Shown piece by piece: positions 54,971-64,000 of a stretch of DNA of 64,000 nucleotides (positions are counted from its first letter, which is position 1; every line of letters starts with the position of its first letter). The DNA comes from Synechococcus sp. WH 7803 (GTDB lineage Bacteria; Cyanobacteriota; Cyanobacteriia; PCC-6307; Cyanobiaceae). The DNA is taken from NCBI GenBank assembly GCA_000063505.1, contig CT971583.1, positions 2,077,918 through 2,141,917 of the forward strand. The letters are read 5' to 3'. Below the pieces are notes generated by a model that was not told the DNA's origin, searched no databases, and saw nothing but the letters and a program-made list of their open reading frames with translations. A program made the position numbers and the translations under genes.

Positions 54971-55888
54971 TCAAGACTCTGAACGCTTCCTAGCGATGCG
55001 CAGCTTGGCGCTGCGGCTGCGTGGATTGCGCTCCTGCTCTTCAGCAGAAGCCACCAACGGGCGCCGGGTGATCCTGTCCAGCCGCTCATCCTGGAGAAAT
55101 GCCGTTTTCACACGCCGGTCTTCCAGTGAGTGAAAACTGATGATCGCCAACAACCCCCCAGGCTGGAGCCAGCCGGGAGCAGAGCTCAGCAGCTGGTCCA
55201 GCACCCCCAGTTCGTCATTCACGGCGATGCGCAGAGCCTGAAAGGTGCGCGTCGCTGGATGGATCCGCCCGCGCCGGGCTTTGGGTGGATAGCAGCCGGC
55301 GACCGCGTATGCGAAGGAGGCGGTGCCTGCGTAGGGCCCCTGCGCGGCCAGATCCGCCTTGATCCGGCGAGCAATCCGGCGGGACAGGCGCTCCTCGCCA
55401 TAGGCATAAATCAGATCAGCCAGATCGGACTCCTCCATCCGTTCGATCAACTCCCCTGCCGTCTCCCCATCGCTCTCCGGATTCATGCGCATGTCGAGGG
55501 GACCATCGAGGCGAAAGCTGAACCCCCGCGCTGCGACATCAAGCTGGGGACTGCTGACGCCGAGATCCGCCAGCACCAATGATGCCGACTGAGGAGGGCT
55601 GTAATCGGCGAAATTCGTGGCCACGATGCTGACCCGTTCCTTCCAGGGGCTCAGACGCGTCGCGGCCGCCGCTCTCGCTGTGGGGTCTTGGTCAAGCCCG
55701 ATCAAGCGCAAGTCGGGATAACGGTCCAGCAACAGACTGCTGTGCCCGCCACCGCCGAGCGTGGCATCCACAACCAGGCCAGACTGCCAGTGAACACTGG
55801 GCTCCTCGTCCAGTGCGTTCAGCAGGACATCGGCCAGGACCGGCACATGCCGAAACGTCGAATCGGTCGCAGGGAGCTGATCGGGCAT
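54971..55888 (-). CDS. rsmH: 16S rRNA (cytosine1402-N4)-methyltransferase
   Basis: 305 residues. [13 protein letters not shown], the AdoMet motif [14 protein letters not shown] and [12 protein letters not shown] are the MraW/RsmH signature, with the C-terminal block [16 protein letters not shown]. It methylates C1402 of 16S rRNA. It is not with the mur/fts cluster here. It diverges from ndhH by 44 bases. Confidence 0.93.
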   Translation of the reverse strand: MPDQLPATDSTFRHVPVLADVLLNALDEEPSVHWQSGLVVDATLGGGGHSSLLLDRYPDLRLIGLDQDPTARAAAATRLSPWKERVSIVATNFADYSPPQSASLVLADLGVSSPQLDVAARGFSFRLDGPLDMRMNPESDGETAGELIERMEESDLADLIYAYGEERLSRRIARRIKADLAAQGPYAGTASFAYAVAGCYPPKARRGRIHPATRTFQALRIAVNDELGVLDQLLSSAPGWLQPGGLLAIISFHSLEDRRVKTAFLQDERLDRITRRPLVASAEEQERNPRSRSAKLRIARKRSES

Positions 55889-55932
55889 GGGTCCTTCCTA
55901 AGATCCCAGCACGAATGTTTTGTACCGGCCCC

Positions 55933-57117
55933 ATGACGCAGCTGGAAACGCGCACGGAGCCGATGGTGGTCAACTTCGGCCCCCATCACCCCTCCATGCA
56001 CGGGGTATTGCGGCTGGTGGTGACCCTCGACGGCGAGGACGTGGTGGATTGCGAACCGGTGATCGGTTACCTCCACCGCGGCATGGAGAAGATTGCCGAG
56101 AACCGCACGAACGTGATGTTCGTGCCCTACGTGAGCCGCATGGACTACGCGGCAGGCATGTTTTACGAGGCCGTTGTGGTCAACGCCCCGGAGAAACTGG
56201 CGGACATCCCCGTACCCAAGCGCGCCAGCTACATCCGGGTGCTGATGCTCGAACTGAACCGGATCGCCAATCACCTGCTCTGGCTTGGTCCTTTCCTCGC
56301 TGATGTGGGCGCTCAGACCCCGTTCTTCTACATCTTCCGGGAAAGGGAGATGATCTACGACCTCTGGGAAGCCGCCACCGGCCAGCGGCTGATCAACAAC
56401 AACTATTTCCGCATCGGCGGAGTCGCCGCCGATCTTCCCTGGGGCTGGCTGGAGAAATGCCGTGATTTCTGCGACTGGTTCGGCCCCAAGATCGATGAAT
56501 ACGAAAAGCTGATCACCAACAACCCGATCTTCCGCCGTCGCATCGAAGGCCTGGGCGTGATCGGGAAAGAGGAAGCCATCAACTGGAGCTTGTCTGGGCC
56601 GATGCTGCGTGCCTCAGGTGTGCCCTGGGATCTGCGCAAGGTGGATCACTACGAGTGCTACGACGACTTCGATTGGGATGTGGCCTGGGAGAAGGAAGGC
56701 GACTGCTTCGCGCGTTATCGGGTGCGCATTGAGGAGATGCGCCAGTCCCTGAAGATCCTGCGTCAAGCCTGCGACATGATCCCCGGTGGACCCACGGAAA
56801 ACGTGGAAGCCCGGCGCATGGCCGAGGGCAAAGACAGCGAATTCGCAGGCTTCGATTACCAATACGTGGCCAAGAAAGTCGCCCCCACCTTCAAGATTCC
56901 GAACGGTGAGCTCTACACCCGCCTGGAATCAGGCAAAGGGGAGATCGGAATTTTCATTCAGGGAAACAACGACGTCACTCCCTGGCGTTTCAAAATCCGG
57001 GCCGCTGACAGCAACAATCTTCAGATCCTTCCCCACATCCTCAAGGGACACAAGGTGGCCGACATCATGGCGATCCTGGGATCGATCGACGTGATCATGG
57101 GATCCGTTGATCGCTGA
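55933..57117 (+). CDS. ndhH: NAD(P)H-quinone oxidoreductase subunit H (49 kDa)
   Basis: 394 residues from ATG 55933; the frame is open to 55813, but that would overlap rsm[16 protein letters not shown] carries the conserved quinone-site His, and [29 protein letters not shown] and [29 protein letters not shown] are standard for NdhH. It forms the quinone-binding interface with NdhA. It overlaps the menI-like gene by 11 bases. Confidence 0.94.
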   Translation: MTQLETRTEPMVVNFGPHHPSMHGVLRLVVTLDGEDVVDCEPVIGYLHRGMEKIAENRTNVMFVPYVSRMDYAAGMFYEAVVVNAPEKLADIPVPKRASYIRVLMLELNRIANHLLWLGPFLADVGAQTPFFYIFREREMIYDLWEAATGQRLINNNYFRIGGVAADLPWGWLEKCRDFCDWFGPKIDEYEKLITNNPIFRRRIEGLGVIGKEEAINWSLSGPMLRASGVPWDLRKVDHYECYDDFDWDVAWEKEGDCFARYRVRIEEMRQSLKILRQACDMIPGGPTENVEARRMAEGKDSEFAGFDYQYVAKKVAPTFKIPNGELYTRLESGKGEIGIFIQGNNDVTPWRFKIRAADSNNLQILPHILKGHKVADIMAILGSIDVIMGSVDR

Positions 57118-57568
57118 TTCCTCCAGCTGGCTCAAATTGACAAAAAAGGTGCGCTTTGGCGACACCGATGCTGCTGGTGTGATGCATTTCCATCAGCTGT
57201 TGCGCTGGTGCCATGAGGCCTGGGAGGAGAGCCTTGAGCGTTATGGCCTAGAAGCCCAAGCTGTCTTTCCAGGCTGCCGCGGCCAGGAGCAATGGCCGGC
57301 GATTGCCTTACCGGTGGTGCACTGCCGTGCCGACTTTCTTAGGCCGGTGCATGGCGGCGATCAACTGAGCCTGCATCTCACCCCACAACGCCTGGATCCC
57401 AGCAGCTTTGAGGTGCACCACCGCTTTCTGCTGGAGCAACAGGATGTCGCCCATGGCTGGATCCGGCACGTGGCCATCAGCACGGAAACACGACGACGCT
57501 CTGCCTTGCCGGATGCCATCGAACGTTGGCTGGAAGCCTCTCTGATCGGCCGGATCAGCGAGCTCTGA
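57107..57568 (+). CDS. menI: 1,4-dihydroxy-2-naphthoyl-CoA hydrolase (hotdog thioesterase)
   Basis: 153 residues from TTG. The hotdog motif [33 protein letters not shown] has the active-site Asp of the 4-hydroxybenzoyl-CoA thioesterase group, which in cyanobacteria (Slr0204 type) acts on DHNA-CoA. Its position beside menE, menC, menA and menF supports this. It overlaps ndhH by 11 bases and converges with menE 23 bases away. Confidence 0.82.
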   Translation: MIADSSSWLKLTKKVRFGDTDAAGVMHFHQLLRWCHEAWEESLERYGLEAQAVFPGCRGQEQWPAIALPVVHCRADFLRPVHGGDQLSLHLTPQRLDPSSFEVHHRFLLEQQDVAHGWIRHVAISTETRRRSALPDAIERWLEASLIGRISEL

Positions 57569-57591
57569 GGGCTCTTCAGAACAACAGCTTG

Positions 57592-58830
57592 CTAGTGCTG
57601 CAACGCCAGCCATTGGCGCCAACGCTGACGCTCCCACTTGCCGGCCGCAGTGGGCTCCAGATCCGGACAATGCAGCCAACGCCTCGGACGTTCCGCGGCA
57701 GGCCAGTCGCACACCAAAGCGATCAGAGACTCCAGCGGAGGCTCGCACCCGCCGCTGATCGACCAACGAAACAGGGCAACCAGCTGCTCGCCCCACTCCA
57801 GCTGCGGTTCCCCGAGCATCAAAACAGCATCGAGCGGCAGGCCTCCATGCCGAGCCGCAGCCATCAACCGCTCCTCAAGCTGGGATGGATACACCGTGAC
57901 CCCTCCAGAGAGGATCGCGCCATCCCGGCGCCCCAGAACATGCAGGTGTGGCTGAGCAGCAGTCTCTGAAAGCCGGGCCCGATCACCGCTCCACCACCAG
58001 CCCGCAGGATCGGAGAGCGGATGCACGCTGCCGGCAGAGTCCACCCTGGCCAGGGCCAAGCGATCACAACGCACAGCCAGGGCTCCATCTCCATTCACCT
58101 TGAGCTCAACGCCCTCAAGGGGCTGACCACAACCATCGCCGCCCTTGAGAAAATCCCGGGGCTGTTGGGCCGTGACCATCGCAGCGGTTTCGGTTGCGCC
58201 GTAACAGGGAGCCAGCTTCAAACCGATCGCGCGCGAAGCGGCAGCCAGATCCTCGGGCAAGCCTGCCCCGCCAACCCAAATCACATCCATGGCCTGCAGC
58301 CAACAACAACCGTCGGGGTGGGCCAGCAAACGGCGCAGCTGGGTGGGAACAAGCGACAGCAGCATCGGCCGCTGCCGCCAGCCAGGGTGCTGCACACTCC
58401 ACTCCAGCAGTCGAGCCGGATGTTTCATCAGCTCGGAGGCCAGCCAGCGATGGGCAGCGTTCCACTGGCGTGCCCGCCACCAGGGCATGAAGCCACTCAC
58501 ATGATGAAACGGGAGCGGATTCCAGACCAAGGCCGTGGTGGGGTCGATGCTGATGCAGCGAAGCCACTGGGCAGTGGCCTGAGCCGAGCGCTCGAGATTG
58601 CCAACGGGATGCAGGCAGAGGGAGCGCCCGCCGGTGCTGCCTCCCGTGGACAACACCAGCCCAGGGCCTTCTGGCCACCCAACAGCCTTTGGATGCAGTA
58701 AAGCCGGATCCGCCGAGGACTCACGGCCGAGCAGCCGCACCCACTGTCCCTGACCGAGAACCTCCTGCAGGCGGGTGGCGGTGTCCTCCGGGTTCAGGGG
58801 ATCGCACAGCACGGCGACAGCAGAGGTCAT
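57592..58830 (-). CDS. menE: o-succinylbenzoate-CoA ligase
   Basis: 412 residues of the AMP-forming acyl-CoA synthetase family: P-loop LSTGGSTGG, then ATETAAM, the WWWSGDRAR motif, GGVTVYPSQLEE and the C-terminal Lys in AAGKWERQ. It activates OSB in phylloquinone synthesis. It is shorter than typical acyl-CoA ligases, as usual for MenE. It overlaps menC by 4 bases. Confidence 0.9.
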   Translation of the reverse strand: MTSAVAVLCDPLNPEDTATRLQEVLGQGQWVRLLGRESSADPALLHPKAVGWPEGPGLVLSTGGSTGGRSLCLHPVGNLERSAQATAQWLRCISIDPTTALVWNPLPFHHVSGFMPWWRARQWNAAHRWLASELMKHPARLLEWSVQHPGWRQRPMLLSLVPTQLRRLLAHPDGCCWLQAMDVIWVGGAGLPEDLAAASRAIGLKLAPCYGATETAAMVTAQQPRDFLKGGDGCGQPLEGVELKVNGDGALAVRCDRLALARVDSAGSVHPLSDPAGWWWSGDRARLSETAAQPHLHVLGRRDGAILSGGVTVYPSQLEERLMAAARHGGLPLDAVLMLGEPQLEWGEQLVALFRWSISGGCEPPLESLIALVCDWPAAERPRRWLHCPDLEPTAAGKWERQRWRQWLALQH

Positions 58831-59837
58831 GGCATTGCCTCCGCCGCCTGGGCCCAGACCTGCTCAGGATCAGAGGCGAACAACGGTCCTGAAGGGGTCC
58901 ACCCCGGTGCCAAGCCGGGGGCAACCGGTGTGGGGCCCTGCTGTTGCACCTGGGCCAGCAGAGCCAGCCAGCGCGCACCGATGCCGGTTTCAAACGCCGT
59001 ACTCAGCATCAGCTTCGGACGTCCTCGCTGCAGATCCTGAAGCAAGGGTCTCGGATCACCCTCCAACAGCGGACGCCGAACCTGCCAACCCGGCCACTGC
59101 TCACGAAGCTCAGGGTTCTGGGCCAGAGATTCATCCAACGCCACGGGGACCCTCTCCCCTAACCGCAACAACCCCTCCAGATCATGGGCCGCCAGCGGTT
59201 GCTCCAGCCAGTCCAGACGCGGATCGCCCTCGACGGCATCGGCCCAGCGGTCGGCAGTGTCCCGGTCCCAGCCGCCATTGGCATCCAGACGCAGGCGAGC
59301 CTCGTTGGGGAGACGCTCAAGGAGCAGGCCCAAAAGCTGCCACTCCAAAGCCGGCTCAGCAGCAGCCACTTTCCACTTCAACGTGAGCGGCGCCACCCCG
59401 CACGAGTCGCCCGAAGCCTCTCCGCGCTGCGCGAGCAGGGCCTCAAGCGCTGCGGGCATGGCATGACCCGCCGGGAGCAGTTGGGCCGATTGCGGCGGAG
59501 GGCACCAACACGGACCATGGGCATCGCCCACCACACCGTCGAGCTCGGCCAGGGCAGCTCCGATCGCAAAGGCCAGGGCGGCGGGAAGGGTCGGCAGCAG
59601 CGCCTCCAACTCCCCGCGGGAGCGGCACAGCTGCAGGCTCCAAGCGCTGAGCACACGCTCACAGCAGCGTTGCTCGCCAGGCTCGAGCGGAGAGACCTCC
59701 CCCCATCCCGCCGAATCGGAACCAGGGGCGACGATCTTGAGTAACCAGCCTCGGCGCTTCTGCCAGCTCCCGCGGGAGGTCACCAGCGGCCGCGTGAGAG
59801 CGAAGGCATAGGGACGGAATACCAGCTGCAGGGTCAT
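58827..59837 (-). CDS. menC: o-succinylbenzoate synthase
   Basis: 336 residues of the enolase superfamily. The catalytic Lys pair is in LTLKWKV (KxK), metal ligands in RLDANGGW (Asp), WLEQPL (Glu) and ALDESL (Asp), and the second Lys in PKLMLSTAFETGIG. It dehydrates SHCHC to OSB. It overlaps menE downstream by 4 bases and lies 4 bases after menA. Confidence 0.9.
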   Translation of the reverse strand: MTLQLVFRPYAFALTRPLVTSRGSWQKRRGWLLKIVAPGSDSAGWGEVSPLEPGEQRCCERVLSAWSLQLCRSRGELEALLPTLPAALAFAIGAALAELDGVVGDAHGPCWCPPPQSAQLLPAGHAMPAALEALLAQRGEASGDSCGVAPLTLKWKVAAAEPALEWQLLGLLLERLPNEARLRLDANGGWDRDTADRWADAVEGDPRLDWLEQPLAAHDLEGLLRLGERVPVALDESLAQNPELREQWPGWQVRRPLLEGDPRPLLQDLQRGRPKLMLSTAFETGIGARWLALLAQVQQQGPTPVAPGLAPGWTPSGPLFASDPEQVWAQAAEAMP

Positions 59838-59841
59838 GCCC

Positions 59842-60822
59842 TCAGGTCAGCTGCTGAACCACGGCCTCGAACCGGGGTCCGATCGCCAGGCCGAGACTGA
59901 GCCCCAACCCATTGAGCGCCTGGAAGCGCAGGGCCAAGAATTTGCTGCCAGAGATCCTCTCGGGATGCCGGTGGTGGTCGCGCAGCAAACGGATGAGCGC
60001 TGACGCGGCAGGCAGCCCCAGGCCTCCGAGCAAAGCAGTGAGAGGCCAGTATCCATCCAGAATCGGCACCCATTCCAGAGCGAGGGTGCCCGCGATGAAC
60101 CAGGGCACGAGCGCCGCAGCGCGGGCCGTTCCCATCCGCACCACGGGCGAGCGCTTGCCATGACGCGCATCCGTCTCCACCTGATGGAAGTGGGAGCAGA
60201 ACAGCACCAGGGTGGTGGCAAGCGCAGGACCCGAACCGAGCGCCAGGGCTGAGGCCCAGGGAACGCCGACCGTCACGGCGTCAGCCCGCGCCGGCGTGAG
60301 CACCATCAGCGCTGCTGCCGTGGCCAGTGGACCAAAGGCCATCCAGCACAGGGGCTCGCCCAGGCCGAGATATCCCAAACGAAAGGGAGGCCCTTGATAG
60401 AGGTAACCCAGAAGGCAGCACAGCAACACCAGGGCCAGCACCCAGATGCTGCTGCGCAAGGCGATCGCCGCCATCAGCAGCAACCCGGCCACCAGGGCGC
60501 CATGCGCCAGCCGTCGGACAGGGCGTCGTTGTCCCAGCAGCGCCACCACGGAATGGGGTTTGCCCTCAACATCCACCCCGGTGTCCGCATCGAACAGATC
60601 GTTGCTGAGGTTTTCCCAGAGCAGCAACAACACGGCTGCCACAAGAAAACCGATGGCCTGTCCCCAACGCACCGGAAGACCGGCGCCGATCCTCCAGCCC
60701 AGGGCCAGCAGCATCGGCATCACGGCCACGGAGTACATCGGCCACTTGATGGCCGCCTTCCAAAGACGCTGCCGTTCAGCGTCCGGGGAGTGAAGGGTTG
60801 CAACAGCCTGGCGATCTGGCAT
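59842..60822 (-). CDS. menA: 1,4-dihydroxy-2-naphthoate phytyltransferase
   Basis: 326 residues from ATG 60822; the frame is open to 60849. Nine or so spans. The prenyl-diphosphate motif is ENLSNDLFDADTGVD, and the second Asp-rich loop is QVETDARHGKRSP, matching UbiA/MenA. It attaches the phytyl chain to DHNA. It diverges from menF by 70 bases. Confidence 0.9.
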   Translation of the reverse strand: MPDRQAVATLHSPDAERQRLWKAAIKWPMYSVAVMPMLLALGWRIGAGLPVRWGQAIGFLVAAVLLLLWENLSNDLFDADTGVDVEGKPHSVVALLGQRRPVRRLAHGALVAGLLLMAAIALRSSIWVLALVLLCCLLGYLYQGPPFRLGYLGLGEPLCWMAFGPLATAAALMVLTPARADAVTVGVPWASALALGSGPALATTLVLFCSHFHQVETDARHGKRSPVVRMGTARAAALVPWFIAGTLALEWVPILDGYWPLTALLGGLGLPAASALIRLLRDHHRHPERISGSKFLALRFQALNGLGLSLGLAIGPRFEAVVQQLT

Positions 60823-60892
60823 GGACTGGACCCCTGGAGTCCTCATCAAGACTCATACATTTGAGCAGCACCCTTTCCACACTGCCGCCCGG

Positions 60893-62332
60893 ATGTCGGC
60901 CGCGTCCTTCCCAAGCTCGATGGCGATGCGCTTCGGCGATCGGCTCCAGCAGGCCCTCCAGGCCTGGGAGCAGCGCCAGGGTGAGGACTGTGTGATGAGT
61001 CTGGCCGTCCCCATCGGCGGCCTCGACCCCCTGCGGCACCTGCCAGGTCTGGAGTCCTGCGACCCCTTCCGCTTTCTCTGGGACGGCGCACCGGGTCTGA
61101 GCCTGGCCGCATCCGGTCGCTGCCACCATCTGGATCTTGCCGGTCCGAAGCGATTCGAGCTGGCCCAGCGGTTCTGTGATGCCACCTTGGGCAGGGTCTT
61201 GGAAGGATCGCCGGATGCACCGGCCCAAGCCCGATCCCGCATCCTGCTGGCCTTCTCCTTTTTCGAACAGCCCAGCGAACAACAACCTCAGGGAGGCATT
61301 CCCTCCGTGCAGGCCGTGCTGCCCCGCTGGCAACTGAGTCGGCAGGGGCGCCAGGGCTGGCTGCGGATCCACGGGGTCGCCCACGAAGCCGAGGACGTTC
61401 GGCTGCTGACCGAAACGCTTTGGCTCAGGGCCGAGCAATTGCAGGCCCAGCCTCCGCAGCCAGAGCCATGGCCCGACACGGTGCACGGCAGTCTCCGCCC
61501 TGGCGACTGGGAATCGCGCTATGCGTCGGCCCTGGAACGCGGGTTGGAACTGGTGACCCACGGTGAACTGCACAAGCTCGTGCTGGCCGTGCAGCAGTCC
61601 ATCCAGCTCAGCGCACCCCTCAATCCCCTGCCGCTGCTGGATCGCTTGCGTCACCAGCAAGCCGGCAGCTGCCGCTTTCTCTGGCAGCGGGACGCGCAAG
61701 ACTCCTTCTTTGGAGCCTCTCCGGAGCGGTTGCTCAGCCTGCGTAACGGACAGTTGCGCAGCGATGCTCTAGCCGGCACCGCCGGTCGGCTCGAAACAGG
61801 GGAGTCGCTGCTGAATTCCGAAAAAGACCGCAGAGAGCATGAGCTGGTGGTGCAGGCGATCACCGATCACCTCAAGAGCCTCGGGCTGACCCCCCGCAGA
61901 CCAAGGCGCCCCCAACTCGCCCGGCACGGACGCTTGACGCATCTCCACACACCGATCACAGCGGCTGGGGAAGGGCAGTTACCGCTAGCCCTGGCAGGCG
62001 CCCTGCACCCCACACCGGCGGTGGCCGGTCTGCCCAGACGTCAGGCCATGGGCTGGCTGCGCAGCCTTGAACCCTTCGAGCGCGGAGGGTATGCCGCTCC
62101 CATCGGCTGGATCGACAGTGCCGGTGATGCCGAACTGCGGGTTGCCATCCGCTGCGGCCATGCCCACGGCTCTCAACTCGACCTCACCGCTGGAGCCGGA
62201 CTGGTGAGGGGTTCGGTGGCGGAGCGAGAGCTGCAGGAAGTTGCGCTCAAACTGACCGTGCTGGCCGATCAGTTGGACCTGCAGTCAGGATCCGGAGCGC
62301 GGGAGCGCCCGTTGCCGCCACTGCATGGATGA
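60893..62332 (+). CDS. menF: isochorismate synthase
   Basis: 479 residues from ATG 60893; the open frame starts at 60821 and would overlap menA. The chorismate-binding domain contains GELHKLVLAVQQSI, DSFFGASPERLLSL, LAGTAGRL, the metal Glu pair in KDRREHELVVQAI, HLHTPI, LHPTPAVAGLPRR and ERGGYAAPIGW, in the order of MenF. It opens the phylloquinone pathway. The 3' end overlaps the S9 peptidase gene by 48 bases. Confidence 0.88.
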   Translation: MSAASFPSSMAMRFGDRLQQALQAWEQRQGEDCVMSLAVPIGGLDPLRHLPGLESCDPFRFLWDGAPGLSLAASGRCHHLDLAGPKRFELAQRFCDATLGRVLEGSPDAPAQARSRILLAFSFFEQPSEQQPQGGIPSVQAVLPRWQLSRQGRQGWLRIHGVAHEAEDVRLLTETLWLRAEQLQAQPPQPEPWPDTVHGSLRPGDWESRYASALERGLELVTHGELHKLVLAVQQSIQLSAPLNPLPLLDRLRHQQAGSCRFLWQRDAQDSFFGASPERLLSLRNGQLRSDALAGTAGRLETGESLLNSEKDRREHELVVQAITDHLKSLGLTPRRPRRPQLARHGRLTHLHTPITAAGEGQLPLALAGALHPTPAVAGLPRRQAMGWLRSLEPFERGGYAAPIGWIDSAGDAELRVAIRCGHAHGSQLDLTAGAGLVRGSVAERELQEVALKLTVLADQLDLQSGSGARERPLPPLHG

Positions 62333-64000
62333 CTGATCGAGCACCGTTCCGAACGGCTGCGCCCGTCCGCCGAGATGCTCGCTGAGGAAAGCTTCCACCA
62401 GAGCGGTTAGCGCCAGAGCATTGCGCGGATTCGACAGACCATGGCCTTCATCAGGGAACACCACGAAATCAACAGGCAACTGCCGAGCGACCATCGCCTC
62501 AGCGATGGTTTCGCTTTCGCTGAGCTTCACCCTGGGGTCGTTGGCGCCATGCACAAGCAGGAGTGGGCGCTGAATCCGATCCACATGACGAATCGGTGAA
62601 ATGGCATCGAGATCAACGGATCCCACCCCGATCATCCGTTCGAAGATGACGCGGGCCGACTCCCAGTAGGGAGGGATCGATTCAAGAAGGGTGCGCACAT
62701 TGGAAGGTCCCACCTCCGCAATCGCAGCCGCGAAGAGCTCGGGATCCCGCGTCAGTCCCGCCAATGACGCATAACCGCCATAGGAGGCACCCATGATGGC
62801 GATGCGATCAGGGTCGGCGATGCCTTCTGCAATGGCCCAGCGGACGGCATCAACCAGATCGTCTTGCATGCGGCCATACCACTCGCCCTCACCCGCGAGG
62901 AGATGGGCCTTGCCGAAACCGGTTGATCCTCTGTAGTTCACGCTGAGCACGTGGTAACCACGATTGGCCAGCAATTGATGGGTGGGATTCAGTCCCCAGT
63001 AATCCCTGGCCTGGGGACCTCCATGCACGAGCAACACCAGAGGGCGCGGGCCTTGATCGGGACCCAAGGCCGTGCGGGTGAGATAGCTGGGTAAACGCCG
63101 GCCGTCGCGAGCCTGGAGGTTCAGACTCTCCATCGGGCGAAGCGTGTAATCATCCAACCGCGGCTGCACGGAAAACAAGCGCCGACTCTGTTGGAGGTCG
63201 CGATCCCAGAGCAGGTATTGCGGACCCCGATCATCGGAGCCGACCACCACCAGCCAGCGGCGATCGTTCAGGTCCTGATCCACCACACCGAAGTCATTGG
63301 TCCCTGCCAGCCGCTTCAGCTGATCGATATCCGGCTGAATGGATGGATCCAGCACCACGAGACGGCGGCGCAGATCCACCTCATTCAGGGCAACGGGCCG
63401 ACCGCTGTCTGGATCACTCAAGGCACCACCAAGGGCACCCGCTGAAGCGCGATACACCAGCTCTGGCGTGCAGGTGTCCCCACAGGTCTTGAGGTGATCC
63501 CGACTCCAGCGCACGAGACGGGGAATCTCCTCATTCGTGCTCAAGATCCCGTAGAGCCACTGACCGTTCCGGGTGAACGCACTCGGTCCCGACCCACTGA
63601 TCGTGTCCTCGAAATTGAACTTGAGAAAGGGCCTCCAGTCGGCCTCACCCGGCGGCCGCAATTCCCAGGCACTGCCACCGTCTGGAAGCACCTGGGAGCG
63701 CAACACCGGCTGCCAGACGCCGTCGATCCAATCCACCGACACATTGCGTCCGTCGTCGGTGGAGCGATAGAGCAAACGGCGCTGGCCGTTGTTCACATCG
63801 ATCACATAAAGATCGTGAAACCGGGGGTCGCGGTCATTGAGACCGACCACAAGCTCGGAGGGAGCGTCCTGATCACCAGCCACCAGGATTGCTTTTACGC
63901 CTTTGGCAGGCGTGAGGTCGGTGGCTTCGCCGGTTTTGGGATCGATACGAACCAGCACGGTGTTCTCATCGCCCTCAGCGTCGCGGGATGAGATCAGGTA
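62285..64000 (-). CDS. S9-family prolyl oligopeptidase-like peptidase, 5' end outside window
   Basis: The frame is open past base 64000 with no stop, so the N-terminus is cut off; at least 571 residues are present. The C-terminal catalytic domain has the Ser in MGASYGGYASLAG, the Asp in HGANDPRVKLSE and the His in FPDEGHGLSN, a full Ser-Asp-His triad of the acylaminoacyl/DPP group. The upstream half is a beta-propeller-like region. It cuts short peptides, probably in the cytoplasm or periplasm. Confidence 0.88.
   Translation of the reverse strand, partial: YLISSRDAEGDENTVLVRIDPKTGEATDLTPAKGVKAILVAGDQDAPSELVVGLNDRDPRFHDLYVIDVNNGQRRLLYRSTDDGRNVSVDWIDGVWQPVLRSQVLPDGGSAWELRPPGEADWRPFLKFNFEDTISGSGPSAFTRNGQWLYGILSTNEEIPRLVRWSRDHLKTCGDTCTPELVYRASAGALGGALSDPDSGRPVALNEVDLRRRLVVLDPSIQPDIDQLKRLAGTNDFGVVDQDLNDRRWLVVVGSDDRGPQYLLWDRDLQQSRRLFSVQPRLDDYTLRPMESLNLQARDGRRLPSYLTRTALGPDQGPRPLVLLVHGGPQARDYWGLNPTHQLLANRGYHVLSVNYRGSTGFGKAHLLAGEGEWYGRMQDDLVDAVRWAIAEGIADPDRIAIMGASYGGYASLAGLTRDPELFAAAIAEVGPSNVRTLLESIPPYWESARVIFERMIGVGSVDLDAISPIRHVDRIQRPLLLVHGANDPRVKLSESETIAEAMVARQLPVDFVVFPDEGHGLSNPRNALALTALVEAFLSEHLGGRAQPFGTVLDQSSMQWRQRALPRSGS

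Noticed and set aside
54701-54974. Two minus-strand short frames with a hydrophobic end
   Set aside because: No start context and a 14-base overlap with the neighbour; mentioned only in the spacer entry.

Overview
The window looks like a chromosome segment of a marine picocyanobacterium of the Synechococcus type. The grounds are gene content: phytoene desaturase and phytoene synthase, seven NDH-1 subunits (ndhM, F, D, E/G/I/A, H), chlM, RbcR, ycf34, a PedR-like regulator, and a phylloquinone pathway (menI, E, C, A, F). Coding density is high, many genes overlap by 1-4 bases, and most of the window is GC-rich. I assign neither strain nor exact clade. No rRNA, tRNA, CRISPR array or intact insertion sequence was seen.

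Layout. 1-3.5 kb: the end of an acyltransferase gene, a minus-strand group (DUF218, tsaB, ycf34), then cca and an RRM protein. 3.6-9.5 kb: a small membrane protein and a membrane-anchored cNMP-binding protein that share a related tail, then devB-devC-devA, a hydrolase and an MFS transporter. 9.4-20.2 kb: a long minus-strand run. In transcription order it is crtP, a hybrid histidine kinase, a single-domain receiver, a kinase-like receiver protein without an ATPase domain, crtB, a TolC-like porin, a ParA/MinD ATPase, a small protein, a Rieske oxygenase and a VOC protein. 20.3-28.6 kb: ndhM, a DUF3172 protein, rbcR, an NnrU/Z-ISO-like gene, ndhF, a lipoprotein gene, a decayed duplicate of the ndhF 3' end, ndhD and scpA. 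28.6-39 kb: a sugar nucleotidyltransferase, metF, a PedR-like regulator, a CYTH protein, nadK, ndhE-G-I-A, gltA, sixA and a DUF3352 protein. 39-43 kb: a rhodanese, hrcA, an orphan type 1 solute-binding protein and, convergent to it, a pentameric ligand-gated ion channel homologue. 43-54.7 kb: housekeeping and photosynthesis genes (trpB, SUI1, cysC, purE, nagA, chlM, a RluA-like protein, an Rre1-like regulator, a cysteine desulfurase) and a membrane protein. 55-62.3 kb: rsmH, ndhH and the phylloquinone genes. The end holds a truncated S9 peptidase.

The observations most worth following are five. (1) A phosphorelay sits between crtP and crtB inside a low-GC block, translationally coupled to crtB and then to a TolC gene. 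(2) An ion-channel homologue is paired with an orphan binding protein. (3) A 58-residue membrane protein matches the tail of the adjacent cNMP protein. (4) A lipoprotein gene is bracketed by copies of the ndhF 3' end; the decayed copy lost a segment exactly between two 10-base repeats. (5) A RluA-family protein has Gly in place of the catalytic Asp. All functional statements rest on motif and family recognition by reading; no database search was run.
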